Assembly (NCBI GenBank): GCA_944470555.2
Contig: OX104130.1
Location: forward strand, 68,577,160-68,641,159
Length of the DNA: 64,000 nt
Source: Heterobilharzia americana
Lineage: Eukaryota; Platyhelminthes; Trematoda; Strigeidida; Schistosomatidae
Direction of reading: 5' to 3'
Positions 11,870-23,299 of this stretch are shown piece after piece; positions within the stretch are counted from its first letter, which is position 1; the number at the start of each line of letters is the position of its first letter. Under the pieces are notes generated by a model. The model saw only the letters and a list, made by a program, of their open reading frames with translations. It did not search any database and was not told the DNA's origin. The translations under genes were made by a program, and so were the position numbers.

Positions 11870-12870
11870 TTTTATTGGTGGTAAAATTTTTCATATTTCT
11901 GGTATAGGTGTTGCTTCATTTCTATTACATTTGTTGGGTGTTGATTCGATGAACAAAGATTCAGTAATCAATCTGTCTCTCTACTTAGTTATATTAAACT
12001 ACAGTGGTTTATATCCCACCCAGTTGTATGGTTGTATGTTAGTGCATGCTCCACAGTAGCCAAGTTTTTTCTAGCTTGTTGATCTTATTGGTGTCTGTCA
12101 TTCTATATTGATCTGAATTTCTATGTTCTGATCTTTTAACTATCCCCAACCAGCAAGTTTGACCTATGTACTTGACCTCATTGTATGGATATTGCTTAGT
12201 CGGATCTATTGGATCTTTAAGCCGATAAAGCCTGTCCTAGAGTCAGTTTGTAGATTTAAATGCCACCCTAATTTCAGCCTTGTTGAGAATCCTACGTAAA
12301 GTTTCTGATGTTCCTTCCTAGTATGGGTACACAATACAGGATTGCAACTTATTTCTACTCGTGATATAGCTATTATTAGTATTCGTATTGTTGTCATCAT
12401 CTTGTTTCTTAATAAACTGTGGAGGATGGTAATTCATTATTAACCTCTGTTTTATGCGTTTCAGTTCCTTGTTTAAGTATACACACCGACTGGTTATCTA
12501 GCTCTGTTATTAAGGCATTTGACTAAGCCTGATGAAAATAGTGTTGGATGAGATAACCTGAAGTCTAGATACCTGTTAGAATGTGTCGGTTTTCTGTATA
12601 GGGTAGTATCCATACCACTGTCTGTTCTTCGGTTTACTCTACAATCCAACATAGCTAATTCTCCTTATTCATTTTCTACCTCGTAAGTGAACTGGATTGT
12701 GTCTACTACTACGTTGGATTTTAGAATAAAACGAAGAACAGACGGCGATGGAGAGAGAGATTGATTACTGAATCTCTGTTCATCCAGTCAACCAAAACCT
12801 AACACATATAATAGGAATGAAGCAGCACTTATACCGGAGATATAAAAAATTTCACTACTAAAAACAGAGA
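11870..12870 (-). mobile_element. Second Penelope-like family with about 115 bp inverted arms
   Basis: The minus-strand interior encodes, with stops, NRRTDSGMDTTLYRKPTHSN and RYLDFRLSHP (the YRKPTHSxRYLxxxSxHP block of these RTs), then DPTKQYPYNEVKYIGQT (endonuclease start). Arms at about 11870-11990 and 12750-12870 are near-perfect inverted copies (for example ATTCAGTAATCAATCT against AGATTGATTACTGAAT). Non-functional. Confidence 0.7.
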
Positions 12871-12879
12871 ATATCAGGT

Positions 12880-15700
12880 GACTGTGCTATATATATATCA
12901 AATAAACAAACCTAATATGGAACCATCTGGTGTCGTTGACTAGAGGAGAATGGAAACTAATCGCCAGTTAACTTCTTGAATACCTGGTCAACTCTGACCA
13001 TCTGCAGCCACTAGAGTCCTTTTACAATATCATGAATAAAGTCAAAGAGAACAGTTTAGAACTAGTGCTCTTTGAACATTTGTACACAACAGAAGCCCTA
13101 GAAGTTCACCAAATGAAGCCTGATTCCTCCGTGTCTAGGAAATGTGTTCTATCTCTTATTTTATCATGGTCCTGCACTCTTTTTTTCAGTCTTGTATACC
13201 ATTTCGATGACGTAACCGTACCCTCTGACTCAATAACAAACTGCTATGTGCTTGTGATATGTTTGAATGCAGTTGGAGATCTTTAGGAAGTGATATCGCT
13301 GCCAGAGAATAAGTTCAGTTTCAGAATATCCGATATATGATGAAATTCTTTGACTGTTTAAATACTCTGTTCTTGTTAGCGTTGACAGGCGTTCTAAGAT
13401 GATAGTCATCTTCTAGTGACTGTTCCTAGTCACTGAATTCTTACCTTATTGATTCTATGGCAAACTGTGGTGACATGTACATTGTCGACACATAAGGACT
13501 CATCACAAGGAAGTTTTTCCGGTCTACTTTCAATTTCTAACATATCCCTTTGCTAAAAATAGGTAAGGTATTGTTCATAGTAGAAAGTTCAAATCAAATA
13601 TATATATATATATATATATTATTTGGAAGTTAGTCTATATTTTACATTTCTAAGTCGGCATATAGGTAATTCAAACTTTTGCTGTAATAATATATGATCA
13701 TATATACAGCCTACTCAGTAACACAATGGCAACTGACCTGTGAATAAACCCCTCTGTGGTATGGTCCAGAAAGATATGTAACTCCTACATCGAAATTTCA
13801 TATTTTCCATCGCCTCTTTAAATGATCATTATGGCTTTACTTTTAACAGCTGTCGAAAATTCAGGTAAAATTATTTGCTAACAGGGAAAACGTTTTTCAG
13901 TCATCAATTTCAAATTACAACGATTGCTGACGAAAGTATCTAAATAATCTTGTGACATCCAACAGGTCACATGATTCAATGTCACCTTTAATCCTGTCTG
14001 TGCATGTGATTAACCTCAAAACAAGACAAGACTGACGCTTAACTGTACTGACTGATAGTAATTCAACAGTGTCTTAAGCATATTTACTGGCGAATAACAA
14101 CATACAATAATTCACAAAAGCCAAGTATTATTTTGTCGCCACAAAAAGCAGAATGATACACGTTTGACCATTATTTGTGAACATTTGGAAGTGCAGTAAA
14201 AGATGTTGGATCCAAAGGAAGCTGATTAGCAGAGCTATTCAAGAATAACATGAAATAAATTTTGAGGAAGGGGTTACTCATTTACCTACCTTCTTACATT
14301 TTATGTTCTTTGAAGGGAGATAGCACCTTGAATAATATATTGCACAAGAACATTAGAAACTAGATATGTCATCATACAATAAGTGAGGCATAAGTACTGA
14401 TCACCACTGTTTTAGCCTTCCTACAGGTAGTAGAGATGTAGTTGACTGGCTTAAACATTTAATATTTGACCTTAACGTCTTACATTCAGAGCCTACTCCA
14501 CTGATTCTGGCCTGGACAAACGTAAACCGTCCGCATAATAGGTGTGACTCGTAGCCTTTTACAGAAACCCCAGTATCAGGTTAAGTTGGACCAGCAATTA
14601 CATATGTGCAATAATCTAAAATTCATTGTGTACTTTAATAAATTTATGACTTGAAAAATACTTCCCTTTTCCATTATAAAGTTAAAACACACGATGAAGT
14701 CAACGAAATCAGCATTTAATGAATCCACACTTTTCTGTAAAACCCTTCAGCTTAATACTATCCAAACTTTATTCCATCAGTAATGTCTAATGGTGAAGAT
14801 AGTGGGTAGTTTGTAGTGTTGTATAGATAGGATGTTGACATCTCAACAGGGAGAACATGAAACCCGATGGGAGAAGCTGGATAGGTAGAGATTGAATATT
14901 TCACTGTGAATAAGATGGCCAGTAACTAAATGAGGCCCTGGATAACAATGTGTTTGTTATTAAGACTACAGAATAAGTGGAATGTTTTGTAGATAAATAT
15001 GGCTATAAAAGTAGTTCGTCGGTGAAATTAGGCTAAGTGAGAATATAAACGATAAAATAATTAGTAATCATGAGATTAGTTAGGGTTAAAATGTTACGAT
15101 AGCAGATTACAAGTAACCAACACTTACTATACCGTCGGAACTGCTTAACTGATCACTTCTCAAGACTTAACAGCTATATTGGTTGTCTATATATTGACTA
15201 GTTAGTATGCATGAAAAATCTACTTTACAGAATGTTAAACATTTTCTTGCTTTATCGTTAACTGGAAACTGTTTAGTGAGCAGACTGTTGTTATCGTTAT
15301 TGGTGCCATCATCATGAACATTGTAATTGCTTGCATCTCAAAAACACATATGCACGCGCCCACAGATCTGCAATTCTATCTCATGACTGGATGCTTTTCC
15401 TACTCACTGTTACTCAACTAACTTGTTTCCCATCCAGTTATCCGCTTTTTATTTAACATCCCTTCAGCTTTGGATAAACAGCTGGAAACGACACTTTAAG
15501 TTGTACCATTGACTTTATATATTTGTTCATTCTTATAGGCTATAACATGTTTGTATATATCCATGCACTGGAGTCGTGGAACACACACAAATATTTGTTG
15601 GTGCTTGTAATTCCCTGTTTTTATACTGAGCCGAACTAATCTACCTCTGGCGGCATATGAACTTCTGTCCCGTTGCCTCCCTATTGCCTGAATACTTATT
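12880..15700. other. Intergenic, no gene seen
   Basis: Only short random frames (for example 13032-13286) without splice context or homology, and one (TA)n tract. Confidence 0.55.
13598..13619. repeat. (TA)n microsatellite
   Basis: Eleven TA units in AT-rich intergenic sequence. Confidence 0.85.
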
Positions 15701-15714
15701 GTTATGATAATAAC

Positions 15715-15775
15715 TAATACCCGCTGTACAAGTGGTGGCTATCGTGCACCAGTGGCTCATCGGATAACTAAAATG
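15715..15775 (+). mobile_element. Sm-alpha-like SINE head fragment
   Basis: TAATACCCGCTGTACAAGTG, GTGGCTATCGTGCACCAGT, GGCTCATCGGATAACT match the heads at 17.3 and 22.9 kb. Nothing of the ribozyme remains. Confidence 0.55.
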
Positions 15776-15955
15776 TGATCAGACAGCTCATAGCAACAAG
15801 AATAAGTGGCAAATCACTTAAGAAGTGAACAGTGTGGAAACAGAAAAATGAAAAGGAAAGGTGGGGGTAGGGGTGGGGTAGAGGGGATTTTAGTGCATGA
15901 AAACTAAGGCTGTGAAAGAATAAGGCGTTGAACAATCTTCTTTTCGGTACACAGT

Positions 15956-16335
15956 TCAGGTTCCCCCAAAAGCTTCAGAGGTGCTGGGAACACGAAAACA
16001 TACAGCCTTAAGAAAGTTTCTTTTTACTTTATAGATGACTTTGAAAGGGGAGGTTCTTGAGATAAGGTGATTCTTGTCCACAATGTGTTCATTTATAGTG
16101 CCCCTTATCGCTCCGTAGTTGCCTGTTTGTAACCCAGTGGAATAGTGTTCTCGAACCGGTTTGAATAACAGTCTCATAGAATTACTTATATGCCTGGCTC
16201 CACAACAGTAGGTGAATTGATATTTACAAATAGGAGTGGTCAGATGTGAAAGTTTCTCCTTTGAGTTGTTGGAAATTGTTGGGTGGCAAGAGAATACTAT
16301 TCTCAGTGTTGATGTAAAGAATGTTTGGTTTTTCT
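15956..16335 (-). mobile_element. Penelope-like element, C-terminal GIY-YIG region
   Basis: The minus strand reads LTTPICKYQFTYCCGARHIS then REHYSTGLQTGNYGAI, INEHIVDKNHLI and SPFKVIYKVKRNF, the characteristic end of schistosome Penelope-like ORFs. A hammerhead-type SINE (16340-16550) abuts its 5' side and extends the open frame artificially. Confidence 0.7.
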
Positions 16336-16339
16336 CGAC

Positions 16340-16550
16340 TTCTGTGCCAGCAACACACTGATTTTCGAGGTGGTATTCATTACGGACTGATATCAGTTGA
16401 AGAACCAGTGAAAACCTGGGAACACTTGACAGCTGTTTCGTCATGGTATAGGATTCCTTAGTAGTACGCACCCACAACCCGGCTTCAGACTGATTTAAGG
16501 GATCTTCAGGTTTCACGGCGAACACGTTAACCATTCAGCCACTGGGTTGA
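16340..16550 (-). mobile_element. Third SINE-like family copy
   Basis: Minus strand: tRNA-like head near 16540-16500 (GGCTGAATGGTTAACGTG), then CTAAGGA, CCTATACCATGACGAAAC, AGCTGTCAAGTGTTCCC, GGTTTTCACTGG and CAGTCCGTAATGAATACCAC. One core change (G5). A short inverted partner, CAGTACGTGATGAATACCAC, is at 16731-16750. Confidence 0.65.
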
Positions 16551-17334
16551 TTTTCAGTGGTTCGTAGTTTCTAACTTCTATCAGTTCACAATACACCGCG
16601 ATTATCACCCAAAGTCTTCAGCTTGCATCCGCTTTCCTCCCATCTGGTTGACCACATAGGTCACGGCTTCGCATTAGAACATCGGGATACCCATCTGGAA
16701 GTATGTTACTAATGGTTCTGAAAATGATATCAGTACGTGATGAATACCACCTCAAAATGAACACCTCCGTGAACGTCAAATTGCACTGATTTTTGTTTAA
16801 AATGCATTCTGGTTTGTTGAATATCTTATCAGACTATATCTGTCATTTCCGACTTCTTTTATTCGGTTTGCAGTGAAACGACCCCAGAAACCAGCAAATT
16901 ATTACTACGACCTTTATCGTCAGTCGATGTTGCCAACAAACGAATTTCTTGGCTGACCATTCCTATGACAATCATTTGAAATGTTAACAGAAAAACTGTT
17001 TTACACATGTATGTATGTGTGTTTGTGAGTCTACATGCCTGCGTGAATATGTCACGTTCTCTATATTGTTCAAGAAATATCTTCATTACACATGAAAACA
17101 AAAAGAAATGAAACTAATTAAAATATATATTTAGAATGTGTTAATATCTTCCACTTAGTGTTTGAGAATAACTTTCTTTCAATTGGTTTATTTACTTGTT
17201 TAACTATACTGGGAGAATGAATATCTGCATTTAAATGTTATGAATATATCCCTTCAAGTGTTTAAAATGTCCTCGAATAATTACTGTTGATTGATACTTT
17301 TAATTTCTCGTTGTTATTCTGGATCAAAGTGATG

Positions 17335-17510
17335 ATACCTGTTGTACAAGAGGTGGCTGTCGTGTCTCAGTAGCCCAATAGGTAACGCCGTAGCTTTTGA
17401 ACCGAAGGGTTCGAGTCCAAGTAGGAACAATATCACTCAATAGGGTGCAGGTACATGTCACTGACATGTCCAAAATAAGACAAAACGCACGTCTTGGATT
17501 CTACTGGTTG
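17335..17510 (+). mobile_element. Sm-alpha-like SINE with decayed hammerhead
   Basis: Head: GTACAAGAGGTGGCTGTCGT, AATAGGTAACGCCG, B-box GGTTCGAGTCC (17409-17419). Ribozyme region 17458-17505: CTGACAT (core changed), GTCC..AGAC, AAAA for GAAA, CGCACGTC then TTGGATTCTACTGG. Confidence 0.78.
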
Positions 17511-17718
17511 TTCTCCTTCTCCTCCCCCTCAATTACGAACAGCAGAGAGATGTAGATCTTCTCCTCCCCACCCCTCTTACTGCTTACCCACTGTCTCTGG
17601 GCTATTCCCCATCGAAAGATGAATACTGGTATCAGCTCATTATTTCAGAGTTTATCTTATCATCTCATACAAATTTAGAAATTTTGCCACTCTGTCATAT
17701 CACATCATATCATGTCAT

Positions 17719-17720
<2 letters not shown>

Positions 17721-17767
<47 letters not shown>

Positions 17768-17774
17768 TATATAT
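17721..17774. repeat. (TA)n microsatellite
   Basis: About 27 TA units with one phase slip near 17760, preceded by CATATCA-type degenerate repeats (17695-17722). Confidence 0.9.
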
Positions 17775-18234
17775 GCTGCGCTTGCGTTGCCTTTATTTTT
17801 CTACCATAACTGAGGCAAACGAACAAATCAACACTGAACCTAGTATAAATTTGCAACATCCTTCACAAATAAAGCAGAAAAATATAGAGAGTCTATCATT
17901 ACTGTTGTACCTCAATTGTTAACACGAAGATTATTTTGTCTTAAGATAAGAACTTGAAGAAATGAGATGTCTGTACTAAGGTATTTTATCTTAAGATAAT
18001 ATGAAATGGTTTTGAAGTGAACTATTAAATTATCACATTATCAAGACATCTAATACCATATATGAGGAGATTACTAAAAATATCATGTAATTTGAAGTAT
18101 TTCCCACTTAGTGTGGAACGGTTTAGAATGTACGATAAAACGAAGATCAGCAATATTAGAGAATTTATTTTAAATATTGCGGTTGTTTAACACAATGTAA
18201 ATGTACCAGTTAGTTGATCGAAAGCAGTTGGCAT

Positions 18235-18340
18235 GAAGGCCTGCTAGACCTAGGTTACATACTAGTTGGCACTCTTCAGCAAGGTGTATGTGCAACCTCA
18301 AAGGAAGCTGACCACTCTAGAACCGTATTATGTTCAGAAG
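18235..18340 (-). mobile_element. Second-family SINE, 3' part, inverted to the next copy
   Basis: Minus strand: CACCTTGCTGAAGAGTGCC, AACCTAGGTCTAGCAGG, with CTGAAGA at 18279-18273. GAAA reads GTAA. Lies head-to-head with 18345-18530, making an inverted pair. Confidence 0.65.
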
Positions 18341-18344
18341 GTCA

Positions 18345-18530
18345 GTTGCTACCCGAATAGCTAAGAGGTAACACCGCTGACTGCAACACTAGGTGATGCA
18401 GGTTTGAATCTCAAGCAGGACATCAGTTCCCTTGAGGTTGCAGATGAGCCTTACTGAAGAGTGCCAACAAGCACGGAACCTAGGTCTAGCACAGCTTCCT
18501 GATATATACTTCCATCCATCAAAGTGCACC
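18345..18530 (+). mobile_element. SINE of a second tRNA-headed family with hammerhead-like core
   Basis: Head: GAATAGCTAAGAGGTAACACC, CTGCAACACTAGGTGATGCA, B-box GGTTTGAATCTC. Then CCTTGAGGTTGCAGATGAGC and the ribozyme-like core at 18448-18496. Copies of the same unit are at 10.9, 45.1 and 52.9 kb (plus) and 10.5, 18.2 and 46.2 kb (minus). Confidence 0.72.
18448..18496 (+). ncRNA. Hammerhead-like ribozyme core, CCTAGG stem-III type
   Basis: CTGAAGA (18454-18460), stem II GTGC/GCAC around CAACAA, GGAA where GAAA is expected, a palindromic stem III CCTAGG, then TC and TAGCAC. Other copies in the window have GAAA at this place, so the family consensus fits a complete hammerhead core; this copy has one core change. 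Confidence 0.6.
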
Positions 18531-18539
18531 AATGTGATT

Positions 18540-21500
18540 AGTCTTCCGGCTTGGTGGCTGATAAGAAGTGGCCTTAATCGATATCACCATTCTAGATCGT
18601 CAGCCACTTAGGTAGAAACTTTGGATTTTGAGCTTGTTTCATGTTGGTGTGTGGGCAGGAAAACCTTATTGGAAAATTTTGTCCTTCAGCTGATCAATGA
18701 AAATAAGTAACCATCTTGGGACTTAGTGACTTTATTTTCTGTGGAAAACTACAGATAAATCATGTGCTTTTCGTGAAACAGAATTGTCTTCCCTACAGCC
18801 ATTGGCTGGTCATTGTCTACTGTATTTCTCAGCTCAGTGAAATAGCAGGTCTGCTATTCGGATCCAGTCCAAGTGCCTCATCGCGTTAATGTTACTATTA
18901 TTATTGCCGTGATTCAGTTGGTCACTTTAGTGGCCATATTGCGGAGTGCTAGACAGAACCCAGTCAGGACTCGGGCATCACTAAATAGCATGGGATCGGT
19001 TGCCCTCCAGTGACCAATCAATGTAGGTAAAAATATCAGATTATTCTAAATCAGACAAAGTATATTGAAACATTATCATACGCAAATTGTAATAATTACC
19101 TCAATATATTTCATAGGAATTTGATTACAAAGAGCTGTGGCTCAGTGGTGCAATCACGTGACTATCGACCGGTGCATCAGAGGTTTGTACACCTAGTTAG
19201 TATCATCAGCTATTACTCTAAAGATAAGGCTTATTGTCTACTGCACAAAACCACATATGACACCTGAGTTACACATTTCATAGGAGAATAATCTTTAATT
19301 ATTTGGACTTAAAACACACCTCACTAACTGTAAGTTAGCAAAAAAGGTAAATAAATAGAGTAAAGGCAAGCACTTTGCTTCAAAATCTTAAGAAAGGCAA
19401 CTAGACATTGGGAAAGCTTTGTTATCCGTATTATTCTGCCTTGTAAAACACTTGCTCAATTATCTGAATGTCTAGTGTCCAAGTGACGCTTTTTCAGTCA
19501 GACACTTATCTTTGTTAAGCGTAGCAACTGACATTACTTTCATACCTCATGTCAAAACAGAAAGGTATAAGTTAACAAGATAAAATACTTAAAAATTTAC
19601 TCAGTGTGGTGGGAAGCCATAAGATGACATGAAGAGAGGTTGAAACAAATAAAGAGGGGATTTCTGAAGTTCCGATGAGAAATCGTGACCCGTGGGCCCA
19701 ACCAAGTTGAGCATTAGGACAGGTACTCAGTGACGGCATTGGATGGAGGCCGTGCGATATCCCGAATTGGTACAGGTAGAAAAATGTGGACAGTTGGATT
19801 CCGACTCGGTGGTCCAATGGAGAGTAATACCCGTGGAACCTGTATTTCCTGGGATCTATCCCTGATGGGATATGGGTTCGCAGACTGGGACAAAACAGCT
19901 GTACGTCACTCTTAGATTTTCAATAGTTCTCCAAATTGTCAGTCCATGATGAACACTAAGTTAAAACAAATGGTCAATATTATGGTCCTATCTTCTAGAA
20001 TTCCAGTCTACAAACATCATTCATAAGCCACCTTATATAGAAAAGTTGACAAGCTGACATGTCAAAGGATTCAGATACAGCAATCATACTGTTTGTTCTA
20101 TTCTTGTGTAAGACTTAATACCTGGCAATGTAACGCGTTTCTAACATTATGAGTTCATGAATACGCAAGGGATTAAATATGAGCTAATGCTGACTTTTTT
20201 AAAGATATATTCAAGCTCTAACTGACCATCCAATCAAACAAGGATGGTATTCAGTGGACACCAAATTTTAGTCCACATGTCTTATAATCCGAGGGAAAGT
20301 TTCGGTTATGGTTAGCAAAATCACAGATACCCCTTGGTGAATATGCGTATAGAGAAAATGGCATTCATCAACTTCGTACAATAAGATAGAGTAGGTTGTT
20401 AACAACACTTGAGTTATAGGGACTTATGTGATAATACCTAATTGTATGGACTGAGGTAGGTGTAACAGCATTCAAGACGGTGACCCAATAATTGATGATG
20501 AATTTTGACAAGATACTGGGTACACTTATCCTCTCGTTGCCTTACCTAGAAATAGTCATTGTTGTATGATTGTTACGTGGACGATATATTTATAGTTCTT
20601 CAAGTTGTGGCTGAAAAGAATACTATACTTCATATACTTGATAGCAATCATAGAGCTAACCCCATTTAGAAGGGAAGAAAGACGAAATGACTGAATTTCT
20701 TTTGTGGAGCTCTTATTATTTGGAAGTGCAAATGGAATGATAAAATGGAGTATATGCAGAAAGCCAACATGGACTTGTCAGTTCAGCCACGTGCATAACT
20801 TCATACTCCTGAAGTATAAAAGAAACTTAGTGAAATGGTCTATTCATCGAGAAAAATGAATTTGCTTTTATGACAGAGTAAAACAGGAGCTCGACATTAT
20901 ATTTAGTTTGATTAACAAAGATGCATACCCTCCCAAATGTGTTTCCAAGCGCATGAAGGAGATGAAAGCTAAATAGGAGGTGATCGCAGTCTCTGAGAAA
21001 CCTGCTTTTCGAAACAAATTCAAAGGTGAAATCATCGGTCAGATTGTAACGCAACATCTGAGAACAGTTTGTCAAAGAATATCCAATACTGTAAAGTTAT
21101 GTCTGATCTTCTACAGTCGGCCAATTATAGGTGCACAGTCCAAACGTAGACTTCCTGATTCTGCCTGTACTACTGCTAATAAAAATAATTATAATCATTA
21201 TTGTCGCTTTATTTCGGACAATATATGTTATATAGTGTGGAATCCCCAGCAAGCACACCAGCAGAACAATATATTTTAACGAAATGATGACTGTATCCGA
21301 GTAATGTTAGTAATATCACTATTAAAGGCAATAATGTTAAACAGTCAGCTGGTGTTGGATTAGTTTTTGATCTAGAATTGAGGATCTACAAATAATCGAG
21401 AGCAAGTTAGATGGTGACATTTCATTCAGCCGATACAAGAATCTGCCATTCGAGCTAAGCGTTCAGCGAGTGGAAATATGATAAATTATCTCACAACGAA

Positions 21501-21790
21501 AAGCCCATTTCCATTGAATTTCACGTTTTTTCTTCGTTTTGTTATCTACTTGAGAAATAGTTAGTTGAAAGTGTTTTAAAACTATGAAAGAGTACGTCGC
21601 ACAAATTGAAGAATTTGACGTCTGTGTTCGGTTCGAAATATTGGTAGTCTAAAGTTCAAGAAGCCCAGCAGATGGGTTGCACCATGTTGACATTATCAGT
21701 TTATACATTCATAGTTCTCATTGTGACACCAAAAACAAGACATTAAACGAAGGGGATTCTTTTCAATGAACTTACTCTCAAGCTGTACAT
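18540..21790. other. Intergenic, no gene seen
   Basis: Contains a tRNA-like fragment near 19138-19195 (GCTGTGGCTCAGTGGTGCAA), a GC-richer repeat-like stretch 19610-19900, and a third-family SINE fragment. Short ORFs at 20827-21279 overlap on both strands and show no domain. Confidence 0.55.
19880..19970 (+). mobile_element. Third SINE-like family fragment
   Basis: GACTGGGACAAAACAGCTGT, then TTTTCAATAGTTCTCCAAAT and GTCAGTCCATGATGAACAC match the 3' half of the family. Confidence 0.45.
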
Positions 21791-21794
21791 TCAT

Positions 21795-22445
21795 TATATT
21801 ATTATTATTATTATTAGTCCCTTGGGTTCCTAGTGGAACATAGGGCTTCAGTAGCACGTCTCCAGTGAACTCTGTTCTCTGAGATCTTTTGAACCTGGTT
21901 CCACGACAGCCCACAACCTCTCATTTCCTCATGGCACGATCTCCTCCATCTCACCCTTGGACGTCCAACTCGTCGCTTCCCATCGGGGTTCCACTCCAGG
22001 GCCTGACACGTGATGTCCCCAGTCGGCCTTCTCAGTGCATGGCCAATCCATCTCCACTTCCTTCCACTGCATATTTGTTGAGCGATAGGTTCTTGGTTGG
22101 TACGTTCCCAGAGCTCCTTGTTGCTTATTCTCACTATTCTGGCCATCTGATCTTCAGTAGCGAGCCAACGTAGGCAGTTGTTGATGAATGTCTGTAGTTT
22201 ATTGGAAATGCCTTTCGTGACGCGCCAAGTCTCTGAGTCATACAAGAGCACTGACTTGACGTTGGTGTTGAAAATCCGTATCTTGTTCCGCATGCTGAGT
22301 GCAGAAGATCTCTACACTGGTTTCAGGCTAATGAACGCCTTTCTTGCTATCTTACCGATTCTGACTTTGACGTCCTCGTCCGTCCCGCCTGTAGTTGAAA
22401 CAGTGCTTCCTAGATAAGTGAAGGAGGTTACTTCATACTCACTTA
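21795..22445 (-). mobile_element. RTE-type non-LTR element, 3' end, best-preserved C-terminus
   Basis: An intact 159-codon stretch at 22293-21817: NKIRIFNTNVKSVLLYDSET, WERTNQEPIAQQICSGRKWR, RVGRPRVRWRRSCHEEMRGC, ending RRATEALCSTRNPRD. The C-terminal CxxH-like region after RT. 5'-truncated; ends on an (ATT)n tract at 21796-21816, the usual 3' tail of RTE elements. Confidence 0.8.
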
Positions 22446-22599
22446 AAAAACTGTAATCCATGAGGAAGATTTAACTTAATTAATCGGAGTCTTATTACCT
22501 GTATAATACCGTCGTTGATTGGACTGAACTGATCGGTCTCTATTGGCATATGGGATACTGTGTGGATGCCTCGACATACCTATGTTCTAGTTACAGCAA

Positions 22600-22770
22600 A
22601 GATAGTGGCTAGCAGTGGAATCCAGGATGCTCATTTCATCCTATTTGGGACTCGTCAGCAAGATGTGCCTGCCTCCCAGTAAGTGATGTAGTTCCCACCG
22701 GGACTTGGACTCGGGAGCGACCGCCTCAAACTCCGGAACGTTATCCACCATACCACGAAGCCTTAATACC
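22600..22770 (-). mobile_element. Sm-alpha-like SINE with tRNA-like head and hammerhead
   Basis: On the minus strand: a tRNA-like head (GGCTTCGTGGTATGGTGGA; B-box-like GAGTCCAAGTCCC) at 22765-22690, then the hammerhead ribozyme at about 22665-22612, then CCACTGCTAGCCACTATC. This order, Pol III head then ribozyme, is that of the schistosome Sm-alpha family (established knowledge). Confidence 0.82.
22612..22665 (-). ncRNA. Hammerhead ribozyme, Sm-alpha type, conserved core intact
   Basis: Minus strand: CTGACGA (22658-22652), stem II GTCC/GGAT around CAAATA, GAAA (22637-22634), short stem III ATGAGCAT, and C17 before CTGGATTCC. All core nucleotides of the hammerhead (CUGANGA, GAAA, UC) are present. 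Stem I proximal pairing is imperfect (G-C, then mismatches), so activity may be reduced. Confidence 0.82.
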
Positions 22771-22887
22771 CACCATAACTAGAACATAGGTATATTGAGG
22801 CATCCGCACAGGATCCTATATGCCAATAGAGACTGATCAGTTCAATCCAGTCAACAACGCTATAATAAAAGCAATAAGACAAACTAT

Positions 22888-22985
22888 ACCCGTCGCACAA
22901 GAAGTGGCTATCATGGCTCGGTGGTGTAGTAGATAACGCTCTGGCATTTGAAGCGATCGCTCCCGAGCCCGAGTCCCGGTGGGAT
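22888..22985 (+). mobile_element. Sm-alpha-like SINE, head only
   Basis: GCACAAGAAGTGGCTATCAT, then GGCTCGGTGGTGTAGTAGA and B-box-like GAGCCCGAGTCCCGG. The ribozyme half is missing; ordinary AT-rich sequence follows. In inverted orientation to 22600-22770. Confidence 0.68.
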
Positions 22986-23299
22986 TAACAGATAGGGGAT
23001 TGAAATGATAATAATGGCGGTTATAATGATAATGTCGTTAGTTGATGACGTAAAGGTTGAATGATAACAAAAAGGGTTACGCAAAATCTTCAAATCATTT
23101 ATAAGGTGTATATAGATCAAAAAGGGGTGAAAAAGTGTTTGAGTTAATAAACAATCTAGGGATTATGTAATATGAATGAGACAAGCTAACTGGAATAAAT
23201 TGGAAATATTTTGTTAAAAGTCCCAATTATTAGGAAGGTCAAATAAGTAACACCGGAAGCCATAACATATAAAAATAAAATGACAATGGAGGTTAATGA

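Larger units (their letters stand above)
22495..22885. repeat. About 110 bp inverted repeat flanking the Sm-alpha SINE
   Basis: Left arm about 22500-22605 (GATTGGACTGAACTGATCGG, TCTCTATTGGCATATGGGAT, GCCTCGACATACCTATGTTC) is the reverse complement of the right arm about 22772-22880 (GAACATAGGTATATTGAGGC, ATATGCCAATAGAGACTGAT, CAGTTCAATCCAGTC) at roughly 85-90% identity by eye. Loop of about 165 bp with the SINE. Confidence 0.75.

Noticed and set aside
11830..12055. Open plus-strand frame after TTTCAG, a possible further exon of the secreted-protein gene
   Set aside because: It lies in the arm of a Penelope-like element, and the translation resembles nothing.
15956..16534. 192-codon minus-strand ORF as a host gene
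   Set aside because: It is a Penelope endonuclease end fused in frame to a SINE; both parts are repeats.
17401..17430. Genuine tRNA gene
   Set aside because: B-box and A-box-like sequences are present, but no cloverleaf can be closed and the copy continues into a hammerhead, so it is a SINE head. The same holds for 8884, 19138 and 22910.
21889..22173. Plus-strand ORF with Pro/Ser-rich product
   Set aside because: Antisense shadow of the RTE C-terminus.
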